Of a stretch of DNA of 64,000 nucleotides, positions 10,969 to 22,840 are shown piece after piece. The stretch is from Calonectria ilicicola. Its lineage: Eukaryota > Ascomycota > Sordariomycetes > Hypocreales > Nectriaceae. The stretch spans positions 4,526,001 to 4,590,000 of the forward strand of contig CP085831.1 of NCBI GenBank assembly GCA_020809705.1. The letters are read 5' to 3'. The position numbers and the translations under genes are program-made. How positions within the stretch are numbered: position 1 is the first letter of the stretch; the number at the start of each line of letters is the position of its first letter. A model generated the notes under the pieces. The model worked only from the letters and a program-made list of their open reading frames with translations, was not told the origin of the DNA and did not search any database.

Positions 10969-12964
10969 ATGGGGAATCCGTTTACCCAGTTACGTGGGAC
11001 CGCTCTTCAGGGCTTGGTCACATTCGCTTGCGCCTCGGGGTTTTTCCTCTTTGGTTTCGACCAGGGTATTTTCTCTGGAGTCATTGTGACAACTTACTTC
11101 CTGGACACCTTTAACAATCCCAACTCCAATCTCCTGGGCACAATCAATGCCATTTTCGATATTGGCGGTGCAGTTGGAGCCATCTTCTGTCTCTTTCTTG
11201 GTCATGTTTTGGGCCGCAAAAGGACAATTGCCTTGGGTTGCATTGTTGCCGCTGTTGGCGCCATTTTACAAGGCACGGCAAAAACTGTGCCACACCTGAT
11301 CGTGGGGCGTATGTTCCCAGAATTGCCGAAGTATCCCGAAAATTAAAGCAATTGACTGATGCTTAATCTAGGCATTGTTGGTGGGATCGGGGTTGGACAG
11401 CTTACTTCTACCATCGGCGTTTTTCATGCGGAAACTTCCAAAGGTGCGCATTCCACCTTGCCTCAAAAGTCCACATCTAACACTTAACAGCCAAAAACCG
11501 AGGCATGGTGATGTGTCTTGAGTTGTCATTTGGCGCTACAGGTCTGCTATTGGCTCAGTGGACCAATTACGGCTTTGGCGGTAACAATGGTGCCATGGCT
11601 TACGAATTTCCCATTCTCCTTCAACTTATTTTTATCGTGGCAACGTTGCTGCTGCTTCCATTCCTCCCCGAGTCTCCTCGTTGGCTGGTGGCAAAAGGAA
11701 GAGAGGACGAGGCTGTAGAATCGCTGGTTCGGCTTGGGCCCAAGGGTACTACGGCTGATAGCCCCGACGTGCAGATATCCATTCAGCAGATGAAAGAGGT
11801 TGCGCGTTTGGAAAACATTAGCGGAATTCTTTGGGTGAAGAGTCTTGTAAGTGACAACATTAGGTTCAGCTGCTGGTTGATTAACAATATTTTCCGACAG
11901 TTTAAAAGCGGGCCTACGCAAAATGGAAAGCGCGTCCTCATGTCTTGTCTTATCAACTCCTTTCAGCAACTTAGTGGTGTAAGACGTATATTCTTGTTGT
12001 GACTAATATTTTCTAACATAATTGTGCCAAGGTCAACTCGGTCACCTACTACGTCCCGACATTGTTAATCACATTTATCGGTGTCCAGAGGGCTGAAGCT
12101 CTCTGGATTGCAGGGCTGACATCAGTCATTTCAGCCATATTTTCGTTGGTTGTATGCTCCATCTATGCCACCCCGTTGAAAGCGACGTGTTTGACTAATT
12201 GGATTTAGCCTGTGTTCCTTATTGATAGGGTTGGTCGCAAACCATTCCTAATCTCGGGAGCTATTGGCCAAGCAATTTGCTTCTTCATTGTCGCGGGCGT
12301 CTTTGCCAATATGCCACCCGAAGAGTCGTCTTTGGCCCGAACTTATGGAATCACGATTGTGAGCTTCATATATGCCTTCTTTGCAATTTTTAGTTCTTGT
12401 TGGCTCGGCCCATCTTGGATGTACGGACCAGAGATTCTCCCAATGAGAGGCAGATCGCATGGAATGGGCCTTTCGGTCGGTAAGTGTCCACTACTCGATT
12501 GAATCCAGAGACAAAATTCTAATTTGGCACCAAGTATGCTATTGGCTATTCAACTTTTTAATTGGTACGTGATTTGGCGCTGTTGCAGCGTTTCTTATTA
12601 CGACATGAAATTAACTGTGCGCAGTGGAAATAACCCCAACAGCCTTGGAAAACATTGCATGGAAGTATTACGTCATCCTTGGAATTTTCAACATGTCCTT
12701 TGTTCCAGTATTGTGGCTTTTCTTTGTGGAAACAAAGGGAAAGAGTCTGGAAGACTTAGGTAAGGTTGATCATGTGCCCTGAAAGACGTCCGGTATTAAC
12801 GTGTCGTAGATATATATTTTGCCAGATGCTATCATGGCACTGTTGATGAGCAATCTGTAAACATAGAAGACACAAAATTTACCAGCGATGGTAAAAGTGA
12901 TGGGCAGACTGAGCATGTGGAACAGTTCAGGGATACTGCGCAGAGCGCGAAAGTACAAGTTTGA
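10969..12964 (+). CDS. MFS sugar transporter (hexose-type)
   Basis: Twelve-helix major facilitator of the sugar porter family, plasma membrane. Exons 10969-11308, 11372-11443, 11491-11846, 11901-11978, 12032-12151, 12209-12479, 12535-12564, 12625-12759 and 12810-12964 join in frame to 518 residues. Family motifs in order: helix 1 GFLFGFDQG-like segment, GRK in loop 2-3, PESPRWL before the central loop, QQLSGVNSVTYY in helix 7, DRVGRKP in loop 8-9, and ETKGKSLEDLD after helix 12. The C-terminal cytoplasmic tail is hydrophilic. Nine exons including a 30-nt one are unusual but every junction has GT..AG and keeps phase. Substrate cannot be fixed from motifs; a monosaccharide is most likely. No cluster context. 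Confidence 0.9.
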
Positions 12965-13471
12965 ATGGATGTTGTATTCTAAATTCTGAACCATATGGGT
13001 GTTGGAACGAACATGCGTGGACCATCGACCATGACTGTAGGAAAGAAAACGCGGTAAAAAAGCTCTATTAAAATTTAATAGAAGAAAGGGAATTTCTCAT
13101 GTGCTCCGAGTCTACATGATGGGTCCGCTGTCTAAAGTTCATTCTGCATTTTTTCCATTTATCTATAGCTGAGACTTGATGTATCACGCGCGTGGTTGAT
13201 TTCTGGGTCTTGGATGATGTCGCATATTCACATAAGTAGTATTACTCGTTATTGGTAGAGACTGTCGTGGTTGATTTCCGACTGAAAGCCCTCCGAATCA
13301 ACAACTATATGCAGCACAATCAATCATGTATGTACATGTAGAAAAACTAGCTTTGTAAATCCTTCATGTTTGGTCTTATTGAGATTCTGAAACCAAATTA
13401 GTGTGAAATGAACAGAACAAGTGTTGCAAATGGGCGTACAGATTAACAGAAGGTCGGCACCACTGTTCAGG

Positions 13472-13618
13472 CTAATTGCCGCAGATGGGCCAATCTGGGT
13501 GGTTGGACCAGCAAATATACCCACCCTCCACGCAGCAATCGGTACGAGGTACCAAAAGAACAGCTGCCGAGGCGAGTTGAGTCGACACGGCGATAGCGAT
13601 AAGTGAAAGTAGACGCAT
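13472..13618 (-). CDS. very small secreted Cys-containing protein
   Basis: Forty-eight residues. Residues 1-18 (MRLLSLIAIAVSTQLASA) are a convincing signal peptide. The mature part is about 30 residues with cysteines in the pattern CC-x6-C-x9-C near its end, plus Trp/Pro/Asn-rich sequence. A TATATAAA box lies on the same strand at about 13748-13755, roughly 130 bp upstream of the ATG, which supports a real promoter. It could be a secreted effector-like peptide or an antimicrobial-type peptide; no family is recognised. A downstream intron extending the protein cannot be excluded. Confidence 0.5.
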   Translation of the reverse strand: MRLLSLIAIAVSTQLASAAVLLVPRTDCCVEGGYICWSNHPDWPICGN

Positions 13619-13747
13619 ATTGACAGTGTTGAATCTGTTTTCTTGGCAAAGAGTATAAGTGAAAATTGAGACTTGCAAATATATCCAACACAAGAGGTTG
13701 TTACTTGATATACGAATAAAGTGGAATGAGCGGGGAATGCACATGTT

Positions 13748-13755
13748 TATATAAA
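13748..13755 (-). promoter_or_regulatory. TATA box of small secreted protein gene
   Basis: TATATAAA on the minus strand, about 130 bp before the start codon of the 48-residue secreted protein. Confidence 0.5.
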
Positions 13756-14359
13756 AGAAAACACATAATTTGGAATCGCACTCAAAGAAATGATCGAACC
13801 ATATCGTATGCAAGGATGTCGCTGAATGTGTAATCTAAGCCTTCTTCCCATGATCATGCAACCCTTTGAGGGCCAATGATATATGACCGGCTTGGCTGCG
13901 CATGTGAAGGAATGCACTAGATGATATCTAAAATTCAATCGACCACTAAGAGAATTGTTATTATCGCGTGAGAAGTTGCCATCACCCAGTCGGGTAAAAT
14001 ATTGAGATCGAGGGGGCTGACCTGACCCCTGATGCGGCCATTACCACGCTAGGTACATTCCGATACCTCAACATCAAAGTCGCAAGTTGCTTAAAATAGG
14101 GCAGTAAGCCGGCTATAAATAATCGAGTATGTCAGAATTTTGAAGATTTTCCTGTAGGGGATTACGCCGGTCCCAAAAGACCATTCACTAGTCACCCTCC
14201 GCGTTGTCCAGCAACGAGCGCATTTTCAAGAATCCATTTTAATAGCCTTCTGACAACTCATTTAAATTTGCTTGAAAATGCCCTTTAATAATATTATTGG
14301 ATATCTCATTGCTCATTCGGGTCACCAAAAAGCAGACTTCCTCATCCCGCTAGAGTCCA

Positions 14360-15606
14360 ATGGACGGCGCTCACAACGGCAGTGCCACTACTTGGTACGG
14401 TAAAATGCCCATCGCTGACCTACAATGCATCCTCTTTCTTGTCAGCTTTTATGCTCACCTGGGAATTTTGATCATCTTATTGCCACGGGGGCGGACATTT
14501 ATTCGAGCCCTTGGTGTTCTGGGCATGTTTGGTCATGGCGTGGTGGTAATCAAAATTGCCGACAAAGATGCCTCGGCTTTTCAGGACTGTCTCTTCGTCG
14601 GATTCAATGTCTTTCTATACGCTAACCATCATTTGTGCCTGGTACCCAAGTCTCCGCCGCCATCTCCACGTACTCTATTGGAGAAGATGCACTGGGTGAC
14701 GAAGTATATACTGCTGAGTCCCCGGGAAGAATTGCGCAGCAAACCTCTCTTTTCTCGTGACCCAACATGGGTTCCTTCGCGTCTTAGATTTGTGGTGTCT
14801 CATGCTTTAAGGCTTGCGATGCTCTTTTCAGTATCCGATGCTTTTAGGCATGGGCACCGGATCTTTCTAAACCACGTGGTCGAGGGAGATTTTAGCGTGG
14901 TCAAGGAAGGGATTATCCGTCGCGTTCTGAGTGGTGATCTAATACAAAAGCGGGAACTGGTAATCCGTCTGTGGTTGGTGGTTCAGAAGATGACTGTTGA
15001 ATATATTGCCTGGAACACATTCTATTCAGCGGTTGCGCTAATGGCTGTTTGTATACTCGGCGATGACCATTTAAGATGGACGCCGCTCTACGGTGATGTA
15101 TTGCAGGCGTATTCAATCCGTCGCTACTGGGGGTATGTTGTATCCCGTACACAGATATCCTTATTCCAGTTACTTCTTGAGTAGAAGTGTAACCTTGCTC
15201 ACTGAATGATAGAATTTGGCGACACAAATTGCATCGTGCCGCATATGTCAGCCACGCAAAGTTCATACTCGGGTTGTTGCCATGGCTTCGACGACACTTA
15301 TTTCTGCGGCGTTTCATACTCGTATTTATGGTGTTCTCTCTCCCAATCCTAAACCTCACGGTGGTAGCCATATCTAGGGGAGTATTGCCAGAGCGTGCTG
15401 TTTGGTATTATCTTTTTATGGCTGCAGGGATTGTTTTTGAAGAATGCTTTGAGCTGAGTGTGAAGGGACTGGTGGGTTCCATACCTTTCGGTATTCAAAG
15501 GGTTTGGAAAAGTGGTCTTGGTCATGTTTGGGTTGTCATATACTATGTTTGGATAATAGCTAAAATTGTATTTCCATCGTACAGACGGTTGAAGTTTACA
15601 GGATAA
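14360..15606 (+). CDS. wax-synthase-like membrane acyltransferase
   Basis: Polytopic membrane protein, exons 14360-15132 and 15213-15606, 388 residues. It resembles the fungal wax synthase/MBOAT_2-type acyltransferases, which include O-acetyltransferases of terpenoid and meroterpenoid clusters. The diagnostic stretch is PLYGDVLQAYSIRRYWG, joined by the splice to IWRHKLHR, matching the family signature P-L-[FY]-G....AYS.R+FW...WH. The family's catalytic His is expected in that last segment. About seven hydrophobic segments are visible. The 80-nt intron is needed to restore the signature. No biosynthetic core gene is nearby, so the acyl acceptor is unknown. Confidence 0.72.
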
Positions 15607-16353
15607 ATTGCGACAAAATTTCATGTAACAGCCACATTACAAACCGACCATGATGTGGCGGGTATGGCAGACTAAGCACCTTAATTGCTCCCTAGCGCTT
15701 CTGTGGGACTTTGTGCCTCACGTTGTGATGGATTCCCTGTAACAACAGACTCTTGCAAAAGCATGTGATACAAAATGAGTCATCCCGAGAGAAGTCGTTA
15801 AATGCAACTGCATTGATCAAATATATGGTCGGGGGGCTGAAAAGTGACACTCTACTTGTATATTTATCTTGAAATTCAACATATTCCTCAATACCATCCA
15901 TTTACTGACTGGCAACTACCAAGACATTTAGGCTCCAACGCAGTTTTGGGCTGTTGGAACCAGTGGCGCAAGTCATGGCTAATCTGCACATTGCTTTGCA
16001 TTGGCGCGCTGTAGCCGCGAAGCGCCAAGGCAGAAAACGTGACACGCTTGTGAGGTCAGTGATGCACATGCGATTGGTTGTTCCAAACCCTGGTTGGCTA
16101 TTTTGAAAATTCTGGACCACTAAACGCGCAACAAATTTCTCCACTGACTGAAAGCCTTGGCTATCGATTGGATGACGAGGGCGGTTGATCCGCGCCCCAG
16201 AAAGCCTGGTGAGGCTGAGTAAGTAGCCAACATGACCTTATTCCCCGCTTTGATTTTAAAATCTATCATCTTCCAATTTTCTCCGTAAGACAAAGCCCTG
16301 TGTTTGAACCGAGCTGATTGAAGTTTGGCCTGCGACTGTCACTCTGCGTTATC
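15607..16353. other. intergenic, no gene supported
   Basis: Short frames on the minus strand (15692-16144) lack motifs. Nothing else seen. Confidence 0.5.
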
Positions 16354-19163
16354 ATGGCTGGAATGCTTGGGTCCCTGCCTAATGTGGCTCAGACGTTGGA
16401 TTCGGTGGCCAAGGGAGCGTCATTCATCCGGGACATAAAGGAGGTCCAGGAAGACTACCGATATTTAAGTACAGAGGTAAGAGAGATCCGACTGAGGAAT
16501 CCAAGTGTATGGAGAGAAGACATAACTGGGAGAACTAGATTGCTCATATCAAAAACTCTCTGGAACGCGCACAACGGATAAGTAAATCATCACATCCAGA
16601 CCCACAGGTTTCCACTATCGCGGAAGAATTGGGGGTTATATTGGAACGCCTTCAGAAGATTCACACTGAAGTACAAAACCCGCCTGTAGATGGTGTGATA
16701 AAAGCAAATAGGCGAAAATGGTTCACCGAGACTCCAAAAATTCAGAAGCTTGTGAGGAATGCACAAAATACAAGGGCGATGCTGTTAGAAGCTTTGCAGT
16801 GGCAAATACTTGACAGGGTGCTTGCTGTGGGCATCAATGGAATTGACATGACTAGCCAGCTGATGATAATGGATGGGTAAGCTATGTTATCGACGCTGGT
16901 TTGTTTCGTAACGACTGACAATACTCATATAGGGCCGGACGCACAATGCATGGAATGATAGGGCCGCTTTCTTACAGTTCTCCCGCTGAAACCTTATCGG
17001 CTGAACAGCATAAAATCCAGGAGTTGGTTGAGGTTAATGATATTGATATAGACTTTGATGGCAACCAGGGCATTGACGAACAACCCTCCGCTATAAAGGG
17101 ATATGATCACTTTTCACACCCCCAAACAATTGTTGAAAACAGTAGCGTCTCGCTTGGCAAAAGCATATCAGGCAATATACGCACGTGTGCCAAAGGCTGT
17201 CCATGCTCCTGTCATGCAAAACCGCGACAATATCAAACACCGGGGTGGATAAAACACCTAGCGGGATCGTTAGATGCGCGTTGCACGTCCAAGACCGGAC
17301 CGGGTTATAGAAATACGGGATGCAAGTGCGCTAGAGGAAGTACATGGCGGGTAGACTATCGTCCTCCGACCTGGCTCTGGAAAACAATATTATCCATCCA
17401 AGCCGGCTATACTGAGATTGGGTTACAGTTCACGTTGCGTCCTGTTCGAGTGGTGCCATTGAACAATCTTATGTGGACAACCCTAAGAACATCAGCGGAA
17501 CATGTGCAAGATTATATGCGGAGGGGAGATATGATTTATCCTGATGATAGAATGGAAAGTGGCATAGAGGTATTGGCTGTAAGTAGATCGGTGACTGATT
17601 CCAGATATTCCACTACTGATAATGGGTGGAATGATAGGATGTAATTTTTTACCGGAAGTATGATGTGCTGGAGCTATTGTTGCAAATGTGGGAAGATTTG
17701 CTGTCACAGAAGCGCGTATCAAGGTATGTGCCTGATGCCACTTTAGCAAGTATGCGCTGATATAAGACAGGCAGGTGTGGTATTACGCCAATATGCATCT
17801 CGTCAATTCTCGCCATACTGAACGAGAGAAGTACCTTTTGGATAAAGTAGCCTCATATGTGGATGATGAACCAGAGATGGACGATGGATTAGTGGACTGG
17901 CATGATGCAGTTCTCTATGGCTGTGAAGTACAACAAGCCATTAGTCAGCTTGTTGACGCGACGGCAATTAACGAACTTGACATGTCGGGCCGTGCACCAC
18001 TGCACAATGCCATATTATACGGTAATGTGGATGTGGTGCAGCAGCTGATTGATGCAGGCGCCGATGTCAATGTGAAGGATGTGGTTGGGATGACGCCGCT
18101 CATGTTTGCTGCCCGGAAAAATGACACTGATTGCATGCATCGACTGATTTTGGCCAAGTGCCGCATCATGGACTGCGCCAACAGTGGAAGGACAGCGCTG
18201 CATTTTGCTGCTGGAGACGCCTGCGTGGATGTGGTGCGGGTGCTGCTGTGTCATTCCGTGTCAGTGCGGGTCCGTGACACGTGGGGCTACACACCACTAC
18301 ATGACCTGGCTAGATCCAGAGCAGATGCAGCAGCCTCCATCAAAGAAACAGCCAGACTTCTGTTGGGAGTAAACGGTCTTGAAATCGATGCTAAAGCAGA
18401 AAATGGAGCCACACCGGCAATGGTCGCATTGCGGGAAAATAATCTGCCTCTATTGCAGTGTCTGGTTCAAGCTGGCTGCTCATTGATGCTTACTGACAGA
18501 CAACCTTACAACTTGCTTCATTATGCTGCAAAATTTTGTAACGCCGAAATGATGCACTTTCTAACAAGTCTTCGACTGTCCAACATTGATATTCATCTTC
18601 AAACCTCCAGCGGTGATACTCCCTGGGACGCTTTTATCTGCTGCACGAATGCTTCATTATACGATTTGGGAAATACGCGACCGCTAAATTTGAACCAGCA
18701 AATAGCTTTTGTAAACCTCTACACAGGCATTAGGAACAGAAATTTGCGTCGTGATATATCTATTCTTCAGCAAGCATCCGATGCTCTACATAAAGAAGAC
18801 ATTACTGCCGCTTCTGGCCATCTAGCCGGCTTGGCTATGACTAAGGCCGAAAACCAAAACCACGAGCATGCTTCTTTTTATCGGGCCATCTCCAACGACA
18901 TTCGCGCTGGAAGACAAAACATCGCCGCCCGCGCAATTGAAGAGGACCTTGAACACTTGAAAGACGAGATTCTCAGATCGCCTTGGGAACAAAAACCCTC
19001 TTGGGATGTCTATTATTCAGATGAAAGCGAAGATAAGGATGATTGGCCTGATTGCAAGTCTGAGCCTGAGCAGCCGCAATGTTTCAAATATGCTGTGGAA
19101 GAGTTGGTGGAAAACCCTGCCATGGATAAAAGCTTGAAACGGAGACGATCATCATCCTTTTGA
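16354..19163 (+). CDS. fungal N-domain / ankyrin-repeat protein
   Basis: Exons 16354-16476, 16539-16876, 16933-17578, 17638-17723 and 17771-19163 join to 861 residues. The N-terminus (about 1-90) is the helical domain typical of fungal STAND-like and ankyrin proteins. Around residue 240 a CAKGCPCSCH motif is followed by the PxWLW and LRPVRV blocks that characterise this ascomycete family. Ankyrin repeats follow at about residues 470-650 (APLHNAI, TPLMFAA, TALHFAA, TPLHDLA). The C-terminus is acidic with a final basic KRRRSSSF. The 59-nt intron at 17579 (GTAAGT donor) removes a stretch ending in a stop and shifts to the correct frame. Proteins of this kind are often linked to self/non-self recognition. 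That role is inference here, as no nucleotide-binding domain is present. Confidence 0.82.
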
Positions 19164-19375
19164 GCTCCGCAGAGTAATTTCGTTGCGCAATGCCTGGAAA
19201 TAAACCAGTCGGAAAAGCATAGCTGTCTTTTGTCAAACAATTCTTCACCAAAAGCTTTCCCTGTATTGAAAGCCAATGTCTAGTCCCATGCAACGACTAT
19301 CCAAAACCCACAATGATCTTTCCAACACTGTCGTACAGAACCCATACTCTGTGGCCATCCAACGCCTGAAGCACA

Positions 19376-20964
19376 TTACTGTCTAATCAAACCCAGCGTG
19401 GCATTGTGAAGAGCGTGGATCTTCGCGGCCACCACCGTCTCAGCACAAACGTCAAAAGAGAATTCTTTGTTGTTGTGGGTCCACCACTTCCGCCTGGTAG
19501 ACAAGGCCTCCGAAAGATATCTACGTTTTTCGAACACATTTGTGGAAGCCCCCCACATCTTCCAGTGAAAATATAATTTCTGGCAGCGTAGGCATGGCGG
19601 TTTCGGCAAAAAGCCCCGTCCGTCGCAGGACCAGATCCAGGCCGTGGGAGTCGTAATGGGTTCATGGTTGGGGATGTCTAGCATCTAGTATAGACGCTCA
19701 ATCGAATCGTCAGGAAGCTTTTCAACGTCGATCGCGCCTTAGTTGTCGGCCTGAGGTGATTCTGCAATCGCCACCTCAGTCGCCCTTTCTCTCACCATGC
19801 AGTTATTCATCACATTATACCTGAGTTGCAAGCCTCGCGGGCCTCTTCAACACGCCTCGCAAATACTTGGGAGTATCCTTCTACTGTACCCAGGACATGC
19901 TCGCCAGTGCGCAGGCGAGGGATTCGATCCACAGCGTCTTGCACATGGGTGAAGCTCTTACAGCCCGGTTTGGTAGCTCCAGTTGAGATGATGTCGTATT
20001 CGAGATCAACAAAGACGGCAATACAGTTGGGCACCCACGCAGCATGTTGATCAAAGACCTCCCTTATGTCTGAACCACCTTCCGATTTTTTTTCACTCCA
20101 AGTTTTCATCGACTCGAAGATTCAGACTAATCATCTTAAAATCAGTATACGCGCACTAATCAACCACTTTACTCACGGATAATTTCATCCGCCGTCGTTT
20201 CTTCGTTTTCCTTCCCGCTTACGTTGCCTGCCGTTCGTGCTATGGTCGATGATCAGCACAAATATCCACACAAAATCGGTGCACTTACATTTACTCTCCG
20301 TTTGGATTCCTTTTTCATCTTTGATAGCGTTTATAATCTCATGCTGCTTTTTCTTCAATTTCATTTGAACTAGGAACTCCCTGAAGGTTGCTCCTGGTAC
20401 ATTTACTCGAGTGGGAGTTGAAGCATCGTAGTGGTTATCTTGCAGAGTTTCGACCAAGCTGCAGCGTTCACGTTTCAGTTCAACCATTGCTCTATCTAGG
20501 TCTGCGAGCAAAGAATTTGAAGAAGAATCTTTTCTTTCTCGCAGCTCCTCATTAAGGTGGGGCACGTCTTCGGATAATTGTAAGAGGAAGTCAACAAATC
20601 CCAAAGCCTCCCGACCAAGGTCATTGTCCCAATCGACCATATGAAAGAAGGTGCGGGTTCGGATGAGATTATATGTTAGTTGATCGAGTACCAAAATAAG
20701 ACCACGGGCTCGGGGCTCAAGTTCTTTGTCCATCGATGTCTGTTCAAAGGGCTTGGCCTTTTTTACCCTTGCTGCCTGATTCTTCTGTTGCTTGTCGTCG
20801 ACCTTGGCAGGGGTTTCCTTGTTTTCTTTTTCATTTGCGTCCTGCTCTGCTTTCCTCTTCTTTTCAATCTCGCGCTGCTTTCTATCGGCTTACGTCTTGT
20901 ATGCGGCCTCGATGTCACTGAACTTTGTGCGCACACCAACTGCTGATTCGGACACAAAGTCCAT
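19376..20964 (-). pseudogene. decayed gene with PCxxC and CAE motifs
   Basis: A continuous coding signal on the minus strand is broken by in-frame stops at 20890-20892 (TAA), 19739-19741 (TAA) and 19685-19687 (TAG). Reading resumes in the same frame after each one. The N-terminal part is a charged coiled-coil-like Lys/Glu-rich segment. The middle part contains LLADLDRAMVELKRE. The C-terminal part has a GRGFLPKPPCLRC segment and, about 50 residues later, FSFDVCAETVVAAK. The PCxxC and CAE motifs recall zinc-dependent deaminase folds, but in swapped order. I do not recognise the family with confidence. Introns lie around 20110-20300 and 19750-19815. A G15 tract lies just upstream of the first ATG. 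Each stop is one C-to-T change from a Gln codon. Confidence 0.6.
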
Positions 20965-20976
20965 GGATTCAAAAAG

Positions 20977-20991
20977 CCCCCCCCCCCCCCC
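20977..20991. repeat. poly-C homopolymer (15 nt)
   Basis: Fifteen consecutive C on the plus strand, 13 bp upstream (on the minus strand) of the ATG of the decayed gene at 19376-20964. The length is likely unstable and prone to sequencing error. Confidence 0.9.
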
Positions 20992-21760
20992 AAGACTTTT
21001 CCCCACATAGCAATGTTTTGGTCGCGGATTTCGGGCAAAAGCGGAGGACATATTCTCGGCCGGTCGATGCTCCGACCTTAAATGATGGAGACATGACAAG
21101 ATGATTCGGAGTCGCACCTCACACGAGATGACACCTCAGTGGAATTATGCTGCATGCGAAATGCCAGATTTTGTCTCAATGAGCCGTGAAACATTTTCAT
21201 TTGATTGAAGTCGCACATGAGTTCTTGTTCGGAACCATTTTAATGGACGGGCATTGTTTGGTGTCAGTCTATGTGCTTGCACAATCAACGTAGATGTTTG
21301 AAGTCACGGTGCGCCGTTTTTGTGTGCTAGAGATAACGTCAAATGTGATAATTGTCATGAACAATGATTTAATTCAAACCACCTCCCTTACGCCGCATTG
21401 ATGTACCACTTTCGCAACAGCGCAATGGAAATTGCTCACCCAAGAAACGCACTGCTACCTGTCAGGGTATATTTAATAAATCGCCCGCAATTAAGCCATT
21501 GTACTCATTTAATGTCTTAATGGCTAACAGCTTGTTCTAAAAATGTGTACCGACGGGAGAACTGTAAGCCTTACCAGAACAGCTGGTCTGTAGGCGACAT
21601 CGTACAAGCTAATGGCGAATGCAGATCGTGCGGAGCGCTGCGGATTGTCGCACACAGTGCGTCAGCATTTGCCTACAGCCGTCAGCCTAACCTTCAACTT
21701 CAAACCTCTATCTTCCAGCATCCCCTAGGAGCAAGCCCATCTCAATCTCCTGTCTACAAA

Positions 21761-22840
21761 ATGAGTTCAACCTCATCCATAGTATCTATCACTACCGGGA
21801 AGCCGGAGAACAAAGCGGAACCATCGGCGACGGTCGAGGCAACGTCCCAGCCAGAGAATAACGAGAGAAATGATCTATTGATCGATGCGTTGATTGGAGA
21901 ATACGAAGCCAAATCCATTCAAACCACCGAAGAACACACGGAATGGGCACGGTACATCCGGGGGAAGCTTGTCTCGCGAGAGCTCATCAACAAGTGGTAT
22001 GATACCATCAACAAGAGAACTTGGAGGGGCCTGCGTCCCTGTCCTGGCTATTCAGCTTCACTGGCTGTAAACATTCTGCATGCTGATTGGGAAAATGGTA
22101 ACCATCATTGTGAGGAACTCGAATTCAGACTCGGCAACTACACTCACGAAATCGACGAGCGTCATATTCTTTTGGGTGCTTACGGTGACTTGGATCTTGC
22201 CTTGGAGATTGACAAGTTTGCCATCGGCCCCGAGCCAGCAGATGAAGTTGATGCTGAGAGATGTGGAGTTTTTGAGGTCAACTCAAGAAATATTCTTGGC
22301 ATGCGGTACTATGATGCTTCGGGCGAAAAGAAAGAACTAGTTTTCGGACAGTTGGGTAAGTTATTTCTCATGAATATCATCCAACAACAAGCTAACAAGT
22401 CAGGCCACGTGGTATCTTCAGCAGAATTGTCCAAGCCCCTCGAGGATAGAAGGTGGGTTGATACTGAATATGTACTGGTGGTACAAATCGGCGATGATGG
22501 GAAGTCCGGTGACCCTTTGTTCGTTTACAACCTGACCACCACCGATTCTTGTGATCGTCCCATGACCATCCCCACCGATGCAAACTTCTTGGCACCTTCG
22601 CTCTGCAACCGCGGCAACAGATTCACTATTGCAAAAGACAGTTCACAGGGTATCAAGCTTTTAAAGGAGGGGATGGACAATGGCTTTAAAGATGGCCAGC
22701 GGGTGGAAATAAATTTGAAAGTCATGTCCGAGGCTCCTCCTGAAGTTGTCGAGTCGGGCGTCGTGGAATACGAAGACAAAGATGGAGTGTCATATGTTGG
22801 ACTTTTCCCTGTTTCAATGTCGGACTGGGAGTCGGATTAG
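21761..22840 (+). CDS. unrecognised protein, paralogue 1 of 2
   Basis: Exons 21761-22355 and 22404-22840, 343 residues. I do not recognise the family. It is clearly paralogous to the gene at 24809-26104. Shared blocks are GEYEAKSI, EW..Y.R.KL, a LGA.GD..LAL stretch, DT.YVL..QI.DG, IPT..NF.APSLCN.G.RFT and SQG..LLKE. The 48-nt intron (GTAAGT..GCTAACAAGTCAG) has a length divisible by three and would be translated if ignored. The paralogue has an intron at exactly the same codon. An upstream in-frame ATG at 21545 gives a Cys-containing extension of 72 residues with no counterpart in the paralogue, so I start at 21761. No signal peptide or membrane segment. Acidic C-terminus. Confidence 0.72.
   Translation: MSSTSSIVSITTGKPENKAEPSATVEATSQPENNERNDLLIDALIGEYEAKSIQTTEEHTEWARYIRGKLVSRELINKWYDTINKRTWRGLRPCPGYSASLAVNILHADWENGNHHCEELEFRLGNYTHEIDERHILLGAYGDLDLALEIDKFAIGPEPADEVDAERCGVFEVNSRNILGMRYYDASGEKKELVFGQLGKLFLMNIIQQQANKSGHVVSSAELSKPLEDRRWVDTEYVLVVQIGDDGKSGDPLFVYNLTTTDSCDRPMTIPTDANFLAPSLCNRGNRFTIAKDSSQGIKLLKEGMDNGFKDGQRVEINLKVMSEAPPEVVESGVVEYEDKDGVSYVGLFPVSMSDWESD

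Noticed and set aside
17579..17644. Apparent C-terminal end of a 232-codon protein in the ankyrin locus
   Set aside because: It is intron sequence: a GTAAGT donor at 17579 and an AG at 17637 restore the frame into the ankyrin part.
21058..21077. CCGG-N8-CCGA near the decayed gene
   Set aside because: Spacer is eight, not seven, and it lies far from the cluster next to an unrelated locus; treated as chance.
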